DNA of 64,000 nucleotides from Falsirhodobacter xinxiangensis (GTDB lineage: Bacteria; Pseudomonadota; Alphaproteobacteria; Rhodobacterales; Rhodobacteraceae): NCBI RefSeq assembly GCF_004959935.1, contig NZ_SMYN01000006.1, positions 124,001 through 188,000 of the forward strand, written 5' to 3'. Below, piece by piece: positions 8,420 to 18,996 of the stretch; within the stretch, counting starts at the first letter, position 1, and every line of letters starts with the position of its first letter. A model generated the notes under the pieces. That model made no database searches. It was not told where the DNA came from and saw only the letters and a list, made by a program, of their open reading frames with translations. The translations under genes were made by a program, and so were the position numbers.

Positions 8420-9598
8420 TCAGCCCTGCTTGTTCTTGTTGTAAACATCGAAGATCACGGCAGCCAGCAGCACGAGGCCCTTGATGACCTGCTGATAGTC
8501 GATGCCGATCCCCAGGATGGACATGCCGTTGTTCATGACCCCCATGATGAAGGCGCCGATCACCGCGCCGACGATCTTGCCCGACCCGCCGGACATGGAC
8601 GCCCCGCCGATGAAAACGGCCGCGATCACGTCCAGCTCGAACCCGACGCCAGCCTTCGGGGTCGCGGTGTTGAGGCGCGCGGCGAAGATCATGCCAGCCA
8701 GCGCCGCCAGCATACCCATGTTCACAAAGGTCAGGAAGGTCAGCCGGTCGGTGCGGATGCCGGACAGCTTGGCGGCCTTCTCGTTCCCGCCGATAGCATA
8801 GATGCGCCGCCCGATCGTCGTCGATTGCGTCAGGAAGGTATAGGCCGAAATCAGCACCGCCATCGTGATCAGCACGTTGGGCAGCCCGCGATAGGTTGCC
8901 AGAAGATAGCTGATGAACAACAGCGCGAAGCAGACCAGTGCGTTCTTCACCGCGAAGACGACGAAGGGTTCATCCTCGATCCCGTAACGCTGATGGCGGG
9001 CGCGGGCGCGAACCGACAGCCAGACGATCGCGGCGGCGGCCAGCGCGCCAAGGATCATCGCGGTCAGATTCGGCTTCTCATCCCGGAAGAAGTCCGGCAC
9101 GAAACCTGTTGAAAGGGATTGGAAAAGCTTGGGGAACGGCCCGACCGACGCGCCCTCCAGCAGCCACAGCGTCAGGCCGCGGAAGACCAGCATCCCGGCC
9201 AGCGTCACGATGAAGGACGGGATGCGCCAATAGGCGATCCAGTAGCCCTGCGCCGCGCCGATCACCGCACCCGCGAGCAGGCAGGCGACGAAGACGACCG
9301 GCACCGGCAGTTGCCAATGTACGATCATCACAGCGGCCAGCGCGCCTACGAACCCCGCGACGGACCCGACCGACAGGTCGATATGGCCCGTGACGATCAC
9401 CAGCAGCATCCCAAGCGCCATGATGATGATGTAGCTGTTCTGTAGGAACAGGTTCGTCAGGTTCACAGGGCGCAGAAGCGTGCCATCGGTCGCGACCTGA
9501 AAGAACACCATGATCAGCACAAGCGCGATCAGGATGCCGTATTCGCGCATGTTGCTGCGAAGATAGCTTCCCATCGTCGGCGTTTCAGTGACCGCCAT
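8420..9598 (-). CDS. gguB: sugar ABC transporter permease GguB
   Basis: Membrane component of the ChvE-dependent sugar importer. The 392-residue protein has about ten hydrophobic segments and family marks: [18 protein letters not shown] early, [20 protein letters not shown] in the middle, and a C-terminal [25 protein letters not shown] block. This is the XylH/MglC permease pattern. Its start overlaps the end of gguA by 14 bases, so translation is probably coupled. It works as a dimer with GguA and the periplasmic ChvE. Confidence 0.93.
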   Translation of the reverse strand: MAVTETPTMGSYLRSNMREYGILIALVLIMVFFQVATDGTLLRPVNLTNLFLQNSYIIIMALGMLLVIVTGHIDLSVGSVAGFVGALAAVMIVHWQLPVPVVFVACLLAGAVIGAAQGYWIAYWRIPSFIVTLAGMLVFRGLTLWLLEGASVGPFPKLFQSLSTGFVPDFFRDEKPNLTAMILGALAAAAIVWLSVRARARHQRYGIEDEPFVVFAVKNALVCFALLFISYLLATYRGLPNVLITMAVLISAYTFLTQSTTIGRRIYAIGGNEKAAKLSGIRTDRLTFLTFVNMGMLAALAGMIFAARLNTATPKAGVGFELDVIAAVFIGGASMSGGSGKIVGAVIGAFIMGVMNNGMSILGIGIDYQQVIKGLVLLAAVIFDVYNKNKQG

Positions 9599-11114
9599 GT
9601 TTATCCCCCCTCACGATCATCGACATGATCCTTTCCTGCGAGGCATCCTCGCGGGTCAATTCGCCCACGAAGGCCCCTTCGTTCATCACGTAAATCCGGT
9701 CGCACATGCCCAGAAGCTCCGGCATCTCGGACGAGATCATGACGATCCCCCGACCCTGTGCCGCCAACTCGTTGATGATGTTATAGATTTCAAATTTCGC
9801 GCCGACGTCGATGCCGCGCGTCGGCTCGTCCAGGATCAGCACTTTCGGGTCGGTGAACAGCCATTTCGACAGCACGACCTTCTGCTGGTTGCCGCCCGAC
9901 AGGTTCATCACCTGCTGGAACACCCCCGGCGTGCGGATGCGCAGCGCGCGGCGATATTCCTCGGCCACCTGCCGTTCGGCGCCCCGGTCCAATACCGAAC
10001 GGGTGGAAACCTTTTGAAGCGCCGACAGGGTGGTGTTGCGGATGATCGGATCTTCGAGGATGAGGCCAAGCCCCTTGCGATCCTCGGTCACATAGGCAAG
10101 GCCCGCATCGATGGCGCGGTTCACGGTCGCCGTATCGACCAACTGCCCCTCGATCTTCACCTGCCCCGAGATGTTCTGGCCATAGCTTTTGCCGAACACG
10201 CTCATCGCCAGTTCCGTGCGGCCCGATCCCATCAGGCCGGCGATGCCCACGACCTCGCCCGCCCGCACGTTGAACGAGACGTTCTTGATCATCTGCCGCT
10301 CGGCCTGTTCGGGGTGCCAGACGTTCCAGCCCTCGACCTCCATCAGCACCTTGCCGATCTTCGGCACCCTGTCGGGATAGCGGCTTTCCATGTCCCGCCC
10401 GACCATGTCGCGAATGATCCGCTCCTCGGAGATCGGGGTGGACATGGTGGAGACGGTCGCGCCATCGCGCAGCACTGTAACAGTGTCCGCCACACGGCGG
10501 ATTTCATTCAGCTTATGCGATATGATGATAGAGGTGATCCCTTGGGATTTCAGCTCCAGCATCAGATCCAAAAGCTTCTGGCTGTCGTTTTCCTGCAAGC
10601 TGGCGGTCGGCTCGTCGAGGATCAGCAGCTTCACTTTCTTCGACAGCGCCTTGGCGATCTCCACCAACTGCTGCTTGCCGACGCCCAGCTTTCCCACCGG
10701 CGTCGTCGGCGCTTCGGACAGACCGACCTTTTTTAGCAGCTCTCGCGTGCGGGTATAGGTCTCGGGCCAGTCGATGACACCCCCATGGGTGATCTCGTTG
10801 CCCAGAAAGATATTCTCGGCAATGGACAGAAGCGGCACGAGGGCCAGTTCCTGATGAATGATGATGATCCCGCGATGTTCGCTGTCGGCGATGCCCTTGA
10901 ACGCGACGGTGTCGCCTTCGTAATGGATGTCGCCGTCATAGCTGCCATGGGGATAGACCCCGGACAACACCTTCATCAGCGTGGATTTTCCGGCGCCGTT
11001 CTCGCCGCAGATGGCGTGGATCTCGCCCTGTGCGACGGACAGGTTGACGTTGGACAATGCCTTCACGCCGGGAAAGGTCTTGGTGATGCTGCGCATCTCC
11101 ATGATGGCCGTCAT
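9585..11114 (-). CDS. gguA: sugar ABC transporter ATP-binding protein GguA
   Basis: ATPase of the ChvE-GguAB importer, 509 residues with two fused nucleotide-binding domains as in MglA and XylG. The first half carries the intact Walker [10 protein letters not shown] (near residue 37) and Walker [11 protein letters not shown]; the second half has the degenerate GLMGSGRTE loop, LSGGNQQKV signature and [11 protein letters not shown]. The start at 11114 follows AAGGAG. It lies 46 bases after chvE in the same operon. Confidence 0.94.
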   Translation of the reverse strand: MTAIMEMRSITKTFPGVKALSNVNLSVAQGEIHAICGENGAGKSTLMKVLSGVYPHGSYDGDIHYEGDTVAFKGIADSEHRGIIIIHQELALVPLLSIAENIFLGNEITHGGVIDWPETYTRTRELLKKVGLSEAPTTPVGKLGVGKQQLVEIAKALSKKVKLLILDEPTASLQENDSQKLLDLMLELKSQGITSIIISHKLNEIRRVADTVTVLRDGATVSTMSTPISEERIIRDMVGRDMESRYPDRVPKIGKVLMEVEGWNVWHPEQAERQMIKNVSFNVRAGEVVGIAGLMGSGRTELAMSVFGKSYGQNISGQVKIEGQLVDTATVNRAIDAGLAYVTEDRKGLGLILEDPIIRNTTLSALQKVSTRSVLDRGAERQVAEEYRRALRIRTPGVFQQVMNLSGGNQQKVVLSKWLFTDPKVLILDEPTRGIDVGAKFEIYNIINELAAQGRGIVMISSEMPELLGMCDRIYVMNEGAFVGELTREDASQERIMSMIVRGDKHGGH

Positions 11115-11160
11115 GTGCCGCTCCTTCTTGGATGGCGGCCCCCGCAGGGGCCGCGCAGGC

Positions 11161-12219
11161 TCATTTCAGCTGGTCTTCGGTGTAATAGCCGGAATCGACC
11201 AGAACCTCTTTCAGGTTGGTCCCATCGACGGCGACCGGCTCCAGCAGATAGGACGGCACGACCTTGACGCCGTTGTTGTAGGTTTCGGTGTCGTTGATCT
11301 CGGGCTCGCCGCCCGACAGCACGGCATCGACCATGCCGACGGTGACCTTGGCCAGTTCGCGCGTATCCTTGAAGATGGTCGAATACTGCTCGCCCGCCTC
11401 GATGGATTTGACGGATTGGACCTCGGCATCCTGCCCGGTCACGATGGGCATTTCCTGATCGCCAGAGCCATAGCCGACGCCTTTCAGCGACGACAGGATG
11501 CCGATCGACAGCCCGTCATAGGGCGACAGCACCCCGTTCACTTCCTTGTCTGTATAGGTCGAGGACAGGATGTTATCCATCCGGCTTTGCGCGACGGCCG
11601 GGTCCCAACGCAGGGTACCGACGGTTTCCATGCCCATCTGGCCCGACCCGATCACGATCGACCCATCGTCGATCAGCGGCTGGATGACCGACATCGCACC
11701 GTTATAGAAGAAGAAAGCGTTGTTGTCGTCGGGCGAGCCGCCGAACAGTTCCACGTTCCAAGGCTTGGTGTCCGGGAAGCGTTCCTTCAGCCCGTTCACG
11801 AGGCTGGTCGCCTGCAGGACGCCCACCTGGAAGTTGTCGAACGTGGCGTAGTAGCTGACGTTTTCCGAGCCGTTGATCAGCCGGTCATAGGCGATGACCG
11901 GGATGTCGGCCGCCGCCGCATTTTCCAGCGCGTTGGTCAGGGTCGTGCCGTCGATGGACGCGATGACCAGAACGTTCACGCCCTTCACGATCATGTTCTC
12001 GATCTGCGACAGCTGGTTGGGGATATCGTCCTCGGCATATTGCAGGTCGGTCTCGTAACCGGCCTCTTGCAGCGCCTTGACCATGTTGTTGCCGTCGTCG
12101 ATCCAGCGGGCCGAGGACTTCGTCGGCATCGCGATGCCAACCAAGCCCTTGTCCTGCGCCCCCGCCTGCAGCGCGAACAAAGAGACCGCCGTGGCGGCGA
12201 CCAGAATCCTGAACGTCAT
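11161..12219 (-). CDS. chvE: multiple sugar-binding periplasmic protein ChvE
   Basis: Periplasmic binding protein for D-galactose, L-arabinose and related aldoses. The 352-residue precursor has a signal peptide cut near residue 21 (LQAGA-QDKG), then a ligand-binding domain with [16 protein letters not shown] and [20 protein letters not shown], hallmarks of ChvE. The start at 12219 follows GGGAGG with 5-base spacing. It is the first gene of a nine-gene leftward operon and is divergent from the LysR gene. In Agrobacterium ChvE also talks to the VirA sensor; no such partner is visible here. Confidence 0.94.
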   Translation of the reverse strand: MTFRILVAATAVSLFALQAGAQDKGLVGIAMPTKSSARWIDDGNNMVKALQEAGYETDLQYAEDDIPNQLSQIENMIVKGVNVLVIASIDGTTLTNALENAAAADIPVIAYDRLINGSENVSYYATFDNFQVGVLQATSLVNGLKERFPDTKPWNVELFGGSPDDNNAFFFYNGAMSVIQPLIDDGSIVIGSGQMGMETVGTLRWDPAVAQSRMDNILSSTYTDKEVNGVLSPYDGLSIGILSSLKGVGYGSGDQEMPIVTGQDAEVQSVKSIEAGEQYSTIFKDTRELAKVTVGMVDAVLSGGEPEINDTETYNNGVKVVPSYLLEPVAVDGTNLKEVLVDSGYYTEDQLK

Positions 12220-12324
12220 GTAAACCTCCCGATGATGCGCCCTCCAAGCGCCTGAGAGAGAGCTAGCGCCCCGCGGACATATCAGGCAAATTACATTGAC
12301 GCCCATTTGCATACCGAAACTGTC
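12220..12324. promoter_or_regulatory. divergent control region between chvE operon and LysR gene
   Basis: This 105-base gap must carry the chvE operon promoter (leftward), the regulator promoter (rightward) and, by LysR-family habit, a shared T-N11-A operator. An AT-richer stretch at 12282-12300 (ATCAGGCAAATTACATTGAC) stands out from the GC-rich surroundings and is the best candidate. No exact boxes can be assigned with confidence. Confidence 0.4.
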
Positions 12325-13242
12325 ATGCACGATCCCAGCCTCAACCTGAAACTGAACCAGCTGCGCCTGATCGCGGCCATCGCAGAGCATGGCCAGCTTC
12401 AGATTGCGGCGGATATGCTGGCGATCAGCCAGCCCGCTGCCTCGCGGATGCTGGCAGAGGTTGAACGGGTCGTCGGCGGAACGCTGTTCGTCCGGCATCC
12501 GAAGGGGATGACGATGACGCTTCTGGGCCGGGTTCTGGCCCGTCGGGCGGCAGCGATGACCGTCGGGATGCAGGACATGGCGCGCGAATTGCAGCTTTTG
12601 CGCCAAGGCAAGGGCGGCGTGGTGCGCGTGGGATCGGTCACCGGGCCGGGGGTGGGATACCTCGTGCCTGCGATCCGGCAGCTGAAGGGCGCATCGCCGG
12701 ATGTGGAGGTCATGGTGGACATCGCCCCTTCGACACAGCTTCTGCGCGGTCTGGTGGCGGGCGATTACGATTTCATCATCGGGCGGCTCTTGCCCGACAG
12801 CGACCGGGCCGATTTCTCGGTCGAGCCTGCGGGGCACGAGGTCGTCCGCTTTCTGGTGCGCCGGGATCATCCGCTGGCAAGCGTTCCGGCGCTGCCGCTG
12901 GCGGAACTGCGCAACTATGACTGGATCATCCAGGACCGCGGCACCCCGATCCGCGAGGTGGTGGATGCACGTATCGGCGGGACGGAACCGCGCGGGCTGA
13001 TCACCACGACCTCGCTTCTGCTGATGGTGGCGCTGCTGCTGCAATCGAACGCGATCGCGCCGATGGCGCAGGAGGTGACGGACCTGATGACCGCCGCCCC
13101 CATCGGCGGTTTCGCGGCGCTGGATCTGGCCGAGGAGATCGTCGTGCCGCCCTATTTCATCATCGAGACGCGTGGGCGGCAGCTATCCCCCGCCGCCCAA
13201 CGTCTCAAGGCATTGCTGCAAAGCGAGCTACACCAACGCTGA
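12325..13242 (+). CDS. gbpR: LysR-type regulator, GbpR-like (sugar-responsive control of chvE)
   Basis: LysR-family transcription factor of 305 residues. The winged helix-turn-helix is N-terminal ([20 protein letters not shown], then [13 protein letters not shown]), followed by a two-lobed effector domain starting near residue 90 ([18 protein letters not shown]). Being divergent from chvE it corresponds to Agrobacterium GbpR, which activates chvE in response to galactose, arabinose and fucose. The ATG at 12325 is preferred; an in-frame TTG lies at 12307 and neither has a clear ribosome site. The 3' end overlaps convergent lldD by 15 bases. Confidence 0.85.
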   Translation: MHDPSLNLKLNQLRLIAAIAEHGQLQIAADMLAISQPAASRMLAEVERVVGGTLFVRHPKGMTMTLLGRVLARRAAAMTVGMQDMARELQLLRQGKGGVVRVGSVTGPGVGYLVPAIRQLKGASPDVEVMVDIAPSTQLLRGLVAGDYDFIIGRLLPDSDRADFSVEPAGHEVVRFLVRRDHPLASVPALPLAELRNYDWIIQDRGTPIREVVDARIGGTEPRGLITTTSLLLMVALLLQSNAIAPMAQEVTDLMTAAPIGGFAALDLAEEIVVPPYFIIETRGRQLSPAAQRLKALLQSELHQR

Positions 13243-14358
13243 GCGGTCGATCTCGGCAATGGTGCGGCAGCCGGTCAGCGCCATCGCCACGCGCATCTCC
13301 TTTTCGATCAGAGTCAGGAGGTGCGACACGCCGGCGTGTCCGCCCACCGCCAGCGCGTAAAGATAGACGCGGCCCAGAAGCGTCATATCGGCACCGAGCG
13401 CCAGCATCCGCACCACGTCCAGTCCCGACCGGATACCGCCATCGGCGATGATTTTGATGTCGCCCTTCACCGCATCGGCGATGGGGGGCAAGGCACGTGC
13501 GGTCGACAGCACACCGTCAAGCTGCCGCCCACCATGGTTCGACACCACGATCCCGTCTGCCCCGAACCGCACCGCATCGCGCGCATCCTCGGGATCGAGG
13601 ATGCCCTTGATGACGATCGACCCCTTCCAGAAATCGCGTATCCATTCCAGATCCTTCCAACTGATCGACGGATCGAAATTCGCGCCCAGCCAGCCGATGT
13701 AATCGGCCAACCCGGTCGGCTTTCCCAGATAGGCCGAGATGTTGCCCAGATCGTGCGGGCGGCCGTGCAGCCCCACATCCCATGCCCATTTCGGATGAAG
13801 CATCGCCTGAAGATATCGCCGCAAAGGCCCGCGTGGCCCCGACATTCCTGAACGCAGGTCGCGATACCGCGCGCCCGGAACCGGCATGTCCACCGTAAAG
13901 ACCAGCACTTTCACGCCCGCCGCCTGAGCCCGTTCCAGCGCATTGCGCATGAAGGCGCGGTCGCGCAGCACGTAAAGCTGGAACCAGATCGGGCGGGCGG
14001 ATGCGGCCTGCACCTCCTCGATCGGGCAGATGGAGACGGTGGAAAGGGTATAGGGGATGTTCTTCTCGGTCGCGGCCTTCACCGCCTGCACCTCTCCGCG
14101 CCGTGCATACATGCCGCCAAGACCGATAGGCGCGATGCCGACGGGCATGGACATCGTCTCGCCAAAGATGTCCAGCGAGGTGTCGAGCTTTTCCACGTCG
14201 CGCAGCACCCGTTGGCGCAAAGCGATGTCCAGCAGGTCGCTTTCGTTCCGCGCCAGAGTGCGCTCGGCATAGGCCCCGCCATCGGCATAGTGGAACAGGA
14301 ATGGTGGCACGCGTCGCCGCGCGGCCTCCCGGTAGTCGGTGGATGCGGAAATGATCAT
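13228..14358 (-). CDS. lldD: FMN-dependent L-lactate dehydrogenase
   Basis: Membrane-associated flavoenzyme oxidising L-lactate to pyruvate into the quinone pool. The 376-residue protein has the alpha-hydroxyacid oxidase/dehydrogenase layout: [23 protein letters not shown] at the N-terminus (long motif at residues 4-26), PIGLGGMY, the FQLYVLRDR segment, and the active-site block [13 protein letters not shown] with its catalytic histidine, then the FMN-phosphate loop [20 protein letters not shown]. The start at 14358 gives the usual LldD length; upstream in-frame sequence is not LldD-like. No lactate permease or lldR is adjacent. It overlaps gbpR end to end by 15 bases. Confidence 0.93.
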   Translation of the reverse strand: MIISASTDYREAARRRVPPFLFHYADGGAYAERTLARNESDLLDIALRQRVLRDVEKLDTSLDIFGETMSMPVGIAPIGLGGMYARRGEVQAVKAATEKNIPYTLSTVSICPIEEVQAASARPIWFQLYVLRDRAFMRNALERAQAAGVKVLVFTVDMPVPGARYRDLRSGMSGPRGPLRRYLQAMLHPKWAWDVGLHGRPHDLGNISAYLGKPTGLADYIGWLGANFDPSISWKDLEWIRDFWKGSIVIKGILDPEDARDAVRFGADGIVVSNHGGRQLDGVLSTARALPPIADAVKGDIKIIADGGIRSGLDVVRMLALGADMTLLGRVYLYALAVGGHAGVSHLLTLIEKEMRVAMALTGCRTIAEIDRSALV

Positions 14359-14477
14359 GCTGCCCCCTTTTGCCCACAGGCTGCAACCTTTCGCGGCAAG
14401 GCGCAAGAATGGTGCTGGCCTTTCCCCGCAGTCCGCCTCAAAGTCGCGCCGGGGGAACGTCGGGGAGGGCGCAGACC

Positions 14478-15329
14478 ATGACCGCAAAAGGCGGGAACGT
14501 CGCGCTTGCCGTGCTGCTGGCGAGCATGGCCGCCTTTCTGGGCGCGGTGGATGCCGCCATCGTCCGGTCCCTGGGCGGAGAGGTGCATCCCTTCATCATC
14601 GCCTTCTTTCGCGCGACGTTCGGGGCGCTCGCGGTGCTGCCGCTGGTGATCCGGCGCCCCTCGGTGCTGCGCAGCACCCACCCGCTGCGTCAGCACGCAA
14701 TGCGCGCAGGGCTGAAGCTGCTGGCACTGATCGCCTTCTTCGCGGCCTTTGCGCGCGGGCCATTGACGGATGTGACGGCCATCGCCTTCACCTCGCCCAT
14801 CTTCGTCGTGCTGGGTGCGACCGTCATGCTGGGCGAGCGGTTGACGCGGGCCAAGATCGCCGCGGCTGCCTTGGGTTTCATGGGCGCGATGTTGATCGTG
14901 GGGCCTGCGGGGTCGGGACCGTCGCTGGCGATCGGGCTTGCACTGTCGGGTGCGGCGCTGACAGCGCTGATCCAGCTGATGCTGAAATCCATGTCCTCCG
15001 GCGACCGGACGGATACGCTGGTGGTGCTGAACCTGCTGCTCAGCGCCCCGATCGCGCTGCTGATCGCCCTGCCCGTCTGGGACATGCCGGATCGGGCACA
15101 GTTCGGGCTTCTGGCGCTGCAAGGGGTGCTGGGCGCTGCGAACATGGCGCTGATGACCCACGCGATGAGCCTTGCCGATGCCTCGGTCGTGGCGCCGGTG
15201 GATTTTCTGCGCCTTCCGCTGGTGGCGCTGGTGGCATGGCTGGTCTTTGCCGAGACGGCGGCGGCGACCACCTGGGCGGGGGGTGCCATCATCTGCGCGG
15301 CTGCGCTTCTGGCATCGCGGGGACGTTGA
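14478..15329 (+). CDS. EamA/DMT superfamily transporter
   Basis: Inner-membrane carrier of about ten transmembrane helices arranged as two EamA repeats (residues about 10-135 and 145-280 of 283). Helix-rich stretches such as [20 protein letters not shown] and the inter-repeat [17 protein letters not shown] are typical of the drug/metabolite exporter family. The start at 14478 follows GGGAGGG. It is divergent from lldD across a 119-base gap. The transported molecule cannot be told. Confidence 0.88.
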   Translation: MTAKGGNVALAVLLASMAAFLGAVDAAIVRSLGGEVHPFIIAFFRATFGALAVLPLVIRRPSVLRSTHPLRQHAMRAGLKLLALIAFFAAFARGPLTDVTAIAFTSPIFVVLGATVMLGERLTRAKIAAAALGFMGAMLIVGPAGSGPSLAIGLALSGAALTALIQLMLKSMSSGDRTDTLVVLNLLLSAPIALLIALPVWDMPDRAQFGLLALQGVLGAANMALMTHAMSLADASVVAPVDFLRLPLVALVAWLVFAETAAATTWAGGAIICAAALLASRGR

Positions 15330-15378
15330 CGACGATGGGAGCGCGCCCTATCTTTGCGCGGGGCCAACAGGTTTGAAA

Positions 15379-16824
15379 ATGCAGAATATTCTTCAACCGG
15401 AACGCAACTGTTGGCGGATCGGGACGGCGGACAGCTTCTCGGTCATCATTGACGCCGAAGATTACTTCAATGCTGCCCGCGACGCGATGAAGCGCGCGAA
15501 GAAAAGCGTCATGCTGATCGGCTGGGATTTCGATGCGCGGATACGCCTCGGATCACCGGGACAGAATGACGGCGCGCCGGATCAGCTTGGGGAATTCGTC
15601 CTTTGGCTGGTGGACCGCACGCCGGAACTGGAGGTGCGGCTGCTGCAATGGAACTCCGGCATGCTGAAGAACTGGCTGCGCGGGAACAACGCGTGGTATC
15701 TGCTGCGGTGGAAATGGCACAAGCAGATCTCGGCCCGGTTCGACGGCGTCCACCCGCCCGCCGGTTCGCACCACATGAAGCTGCTGGTGATCGACGACAG
15801 TATCGCATTCTGCGGCGGCATCGACATGACGATGAAACGCTGGGACAACCGCGAACATGCCGACGAACAGCCCGGGCGCACGACGCCATCGGGCAAGCAA
15901 CTGGAACCATGGCACGATCTGGCCAGCATCTGCTCGGGCGAGAGTGCGAAGAACCTTGGCGATCTTGCCCGTCGCCGCTGGAAGCGCGCCACGGGCGAGA
16001 CGCTGCCCGAGGTGGACGCCCCGCCGCTGGACTGGCCCGCCGCCATCACTCCGCTGGCCGCCCCGGCACAGGTCGCGGTGGCGCGGTCCCGCCCCGAGAT
16101 GAAGGATCAGTCCCCGATCCGAGAGATCGAGACCCTGTATCTGGATATGATCGGCGCGGCCAAGGCGCTCATCTATGCCGAAAGCCAGTATTTCGCCTCT
16201 CGCCGCGTTGCGTCCGCATTGGCCAAACGGCTGGAGGAGCCTGACGGCCCCGAGGTCGTCATCATCAACCCCGTCAGCGCCGATGGCTGGTTGGAGCCTC
16301 TGGCGATGGACACCGCCCGCGCGCGGCTGGTGGAATCGCTGCGTCACCACGATCCGCATGGGCGGTTCGGCATCTATCATCCGGTGACGAAGGCGGGCCA
16401 GCCGATCTATGTCCATGCCAAGCTGATGATCGTGGACGACCGGCTGTTGCGGATCGGTTCGTCGAATTTCAACAACCGTTCGATGCGGCTGGATTCCGAA
16501 TGCGACGTGGCACTGGACGCGATGGGCGAGGAGGCGCTGTCGGCCAGCCTGCGCGCGCTGCGGGACGATCTGCTGGCCGAACATCTGGGATGCCGACCCG
16601 AGCAGGTCACGGATGCCTATCGCGAAAGCGGGTCGATGCTGGCCACCATCGAATCCCTGCGCGGCAAGGGACGGTCGTTGATCCCCTATGAGACTCCGAA
16701 CCTGTCAGCGGTCGAAGCATGGCTGGCGGATAACGAAATCCTGGACCCCGACGGCCCGGACGAGATATTCGAGGCGTTGTCGAAACGCGGGCTGTTCCGT
16801 GGCAGGCTGCGCCGCCCGACCTAG
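15379..16824 (+). CDS. phospholipase D-like phosphatidyltransferase/hydrolase
   Basis: A 481-residue PLD-superfamily protein with two HKD motifs: HHMKLLVIDDSIAFCGGID (near residue 133) and HAKLMIVDDRLLRIGSSNFN (near residue 345). Both keep H-x-K-x4-D. It lacks obvious N-terminal transmembrane helices, unlike ClsA-type cardiolipin synthases, so it is closer to the soluble PLD-like proteins common in alphaproteobacteria. It ends tail to tail with pmtA (4-base overlap), the last gene of the psd-pssA-pmtA operon, which fits a role in phospholipid turnover or transphosphatidylation. The precise reaction is open. Confidence 0.88.
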   Translation: MQNILQPERNCWRIGTADSFSVIIDAEDYFNAARDAMKRAKKSVMLIGWDFDARIRLGSPGQNDGAPDQLGEFVLWLVDRTPELEVRLLQWNSGMLKNWLRGNNAWYLLRWKWHKQISARFDGVHPPAGSHHMKLLVIDDSIAFCGGIDMTMKRWDNREHADEQPGRTTPSGKQLEPWHDLASICSGESAKNLGDLARRRWKRATGETLPEVDAPPLDWPAAITPLAAPAQVAVARSRPEMKDQSPIREIETLYLDMIGAAKALIYAESQYFASRRVASALAKRLEEPDGPEVVIINPVSADGWLEPLAMDTARARLVESLRHHDPHGRFGIYHPVTKAGQPIYVHAKLMIVDDRLLRIGSSNFNNRSMRLDSECDVALDAMGEEALSASLRALRDDLLAEHLGCRPEQVTDAYRESGSMLATIESLRGKGRSLIPYETPNLSAVEAWLADNEILDPDGPDEIFEALSKRGLFRGRLRRPT

Positions 16825-17426
16825 AGGCGTTCCAGCAGCAGCCAGGTCATCAACCCGGCGGGTGGCAGCGGCGCGCGCTCCACCTCGCGCAGGCGCGGAT
16901 CGCCCAGCACCCGTTCGATGGGGAAATCGGACTGCCAACCGAGCTGGTCTTCCAGCGGACGAAACAGCCGCTCGGCCGCCGCCAGAACGCCGCGGGTGGC
17001 TGAAAAGTGGTTGACGATCACCACCTGCCCGCCCGGACGGCAGACGCGGGCCATCTCGGTCACGACCTTCTCCGGCTCGGGCACGACCGACAGGACATGC
17101 ATCGCGGCAACCGTGTCGAAACTGCCATCGGGGAAATCGAGCGCCCGCGCGTCCATCTGGCGCAGCGTCACGTTCGGCAGCGCCGCCGCCTTTTCATGCG
17201 CCCGTTCCAGCATGTCGTGCGAGAAATCGATTCCCGTGATCTCCACCCCCGGACCGTAGAGCGGCAGCACCAGCCCGGTGCCGACGCCCACCTCCAGCAC
17301 CCTGCCCCCGCGCGCGGTCACATGGGCTGCGGCGCGGCGGCGCCCGGCATTGGTCACGCGCCCGAACGTCGCGTCATAGACCGGCGCCCAGCGGCGATAG
17401 GAGGCTGTCACTGCCTCAGGTTTCAT
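16821..17426 (-). CDS. pmtA: phosphatidylethanolamine N-methyltransferase
   Basis: SAM-dependent methyltransferase that converts phosphatidylethanolamine to phosphatidylcholine. The 201-residue length and the sequence resemble Rhodobacter sphaeroides PmtA: SYRRWAPVYDATFG at the N-terminus, SAM motif I VLEVGVGTGLVLPLY (residues 43-57), IDFSHDMLERA, and VVNHFSA late. It is the third gene of the psd-pssA-pmtA run and overlaps pssA by 11 bases, so serine headgroup addition, decarboxylation and methylation are encoded together. A generic class I methyltransferase is the alternative, made unlikely by context. Confidence 0.9.
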   Translation of the reverse strand: MKPEAVTASYRRWAPVYDATFGRVTNAGRRRAAAHVTARGGRVLEVGVGTGLVLPLYGPGVEITGIDFSHDMLERAHEKAAALPNVTLRQMDARALDFPDGSFDTVAAMHVLSVVPEPEKVVTEMARVCRPGGQVVIVNHFSATRGVLAAAERLFRPLEDQLGWQSDFPIERVLGDPRLREVERAPLPPAGLMTWLLLERL

Positions 17427-18165
17427 CGCGAACCTCCGTCTTTTGCCACTTCACCACCGACCAGATCACCACGCACAGATAGGCGGCGTTCAGCACGACC
17501 AGCGTTTCCCACGGCCAGGTGAACAGCACCCCTGCCGCCGCGACGAACAAGACCAGCAGATAGGGCATCTTGTCGGACGGGATGCGCAGCAGCTTCAGCG
17601 ACGGCGTGGGAATGCGCGAGATCATCAGAAGCGCCACGCCCATCAGCCACAGCGCCACCAGAACGCCGGGAAGCTCCGGCAGGGTCGGGAAGGCACGATC
17701 GAACGCGACCGGCATCAGCGCCAGCATGGCCCCGGCGGGCGAGGGCACGCCGGTGAAGCCGGGGCTGGGCCCGTCGGACTTTGCCCCCACGTTGAACCGC
17801 GCCAGCCGCAGAACGCAGCAGATGACATAGACCAGCACCGCGATCCAGCCGAGCCGGCTCAGCCCATGGAGGGTCGAGAAATAGGTCAGCAGCGCCACCG
17901 CCACGCCGAAGTTCAGAAAATCGGCCAGCGAGTCGAGTTCCGCACCGATGGCGCTTTCGCTGCGAAGCATCCGCGCCATGCGCCCGTCCAGACCATCCAG
18001 AACGGCGGCCAGCAGGATCAGGCCCACCGCCTCGGGGATGCGGCCTTCGATGGAAAAGCGGATGGCGGTCAGCCCGGCGCAGATGGCGCCAAGCGTGATG
18101 AGGTTGGGCAGAAGCTGCCCAAGGGAAAGACGTCGCGACCGTTGAACGCGGCGACGCACCGGCAT
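17416..18165 (-). CDS. pssA: CDP-diacylglycerol--serine O-phosphatidyltransferase
   Basis: Membrane enzyme joining CDP-diacylglycerol and L-serine to make phosphatidylserine. The 249-residue protein has the full CDP-alcohol phosphatidyltransferase motif D60-G-x2-A-R-x8-G-x3-D78-x3-D82 (LDGLDGRMARMLRSES at its core) and several hydrophobic helices, with NLITLGAICAGLTAIRFSIE typical of type II PssA. It starts 1 base after the psd stop codon and overlaps pmtA. Confidence 0.95.
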   Translation of the reverse strand: MPVRRRVQRSRRLSLGQLLPNLITLGAICAGLTAIRFSIEGRIPEAVGLILLAAVLDGLDGRMARMLRSESAIGAELDSLADFLNFGVAVALLTYFSTLHGLSRLGWIAVLVYVICCVLRLARFNVGAKSDGPSPGFTGVPSPAGAMLALMPVAFDRAFPTLPELPGVLVALWLMGVALLMISRIPTPSLKLLRIPSDKMPYLLVLFVAAAGVLFTWPWETLVVLNAAYLCVVIWSVVKWQKTEVRDET

Positions 18166-18166
18166 C

Positions 18167-18859
18167 TCAGTCCGCCCGGAAATGACGCGCGCCGCGGATG
18201 GTGTCCAGCTCGGCCAGCACCGTCTCGCCCGCGATCATGATCTGACCTTCGGACACGAGCGGAGCGACGCCCTGCGGCAGATAGACATCCAGCCGCGATC
18301 CGAAGCGGATCAGCCCGAACCGCTCTCCCGCGCGAAGCTGCGCGCCTTCCTGCACGAAAGGCAGGATACGCCGCGCGACCAGACCCGCGATCTGCACACA
18401 GGCAACCTCGCGCCCGTCATGCAGCCGGATGCGCAGGGCGTTGCGTTCGTTGTGCTCGGACGCCTTGTCCAGCGAGGCGTTGAAGAATTTCCCCGGCGTA
18501 TAGGCCATGCGGACCAGCTGGCCCGAGACGGGAGCGCGGTTCACATGGACGTTGAACACCGACATGAAGATCGAGATGCGCGTCATCGGCACACGCTCCA
18601 TCCCCAATTCCGGCGGCGGCACCACATCCACGATCTGCGAGATGACGCCATCGGCGGGGCTGATGACCAGATCCTCGCCCACCGGGACCTGCCGGACCGG
18701 GTCGCGGAAGAAGTAATAGCACCAGACGGTCAGCACGACGCCAAGCCAGCCCAAAGGCTCCCACACGAGGAACAGCACGAAGGTTATCGCGGCGAAGATG
18801 CCGACGAACCTCCACCCCTCGGGGTGCATCGGCTTCAGCACGACGTCTTTCATGTGCAT
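18167..18859 (-). CDS. psd: phosphatidylserine decarboxylase (pyruvoyl-dependent, short form)
   Basis: Decarboxylates phosphatidylserine to phosphatidylethanolamine. The 230-residue proenzyme has two N-terminal membrane helices (about residues 17-50), FRDPVRQVP, the substrate block [16 protein letters not shown], and the self-cleavage site [10 protein letters not shown], where G187-S188 yields the pyruvoyl group. This is the compact alphaproteobacterial PSD-A type. It leads the psd-pssA-pmtA operon. The ATG at 18859 has AAGGAG 10 bases away; a second ATG lies at 18853. Confidence 0.95.
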   Translation of the reverse strand: MHMKDVVLKPMHPEGWRFVGIFAAITFVLFLVWEPLGWLGVVLTVWCYYFFRDPVRQVPVGEDLVISPADGVISQIVDVVPPPELGMERVPMTRISIFMSVFNVHVNRAPVSGQLVRMAYTPGKFFNASLDKASEHNERNALRIRLHDGREVACVQIAGLVARRILPFVQEGAQLRAGERFGLIRFGSRLDVYLPQGVAPLVSEGQIMIAGETVLAELDTIRGARHFRAD

Positions 18860-18996
18860 CTGGGCGGCTCTCCTTCTACGCGTGTTCGGGTTAAGGGCTT
18901 ATGACGCAGATCACAACTCTTGAATTCATGCGGCCTTGAACCATTGCGCCCGGACCCTCGCGCTGTATCGTGGCATCCGCAGGCAGGAGGACCGAC

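Noticed and set aside
12220-13044. A longer chvE reading frame extending upstream through the LysR gene.
   Set aside because: The signal peptide and a strong ribosome site define the start at 12219; the extension is antisense to gbpR.
14359-14487. An N-terminal extension of lldD.
   Set aside because: The extra residues are not LldD-like and the start at 14358 gives the family length.
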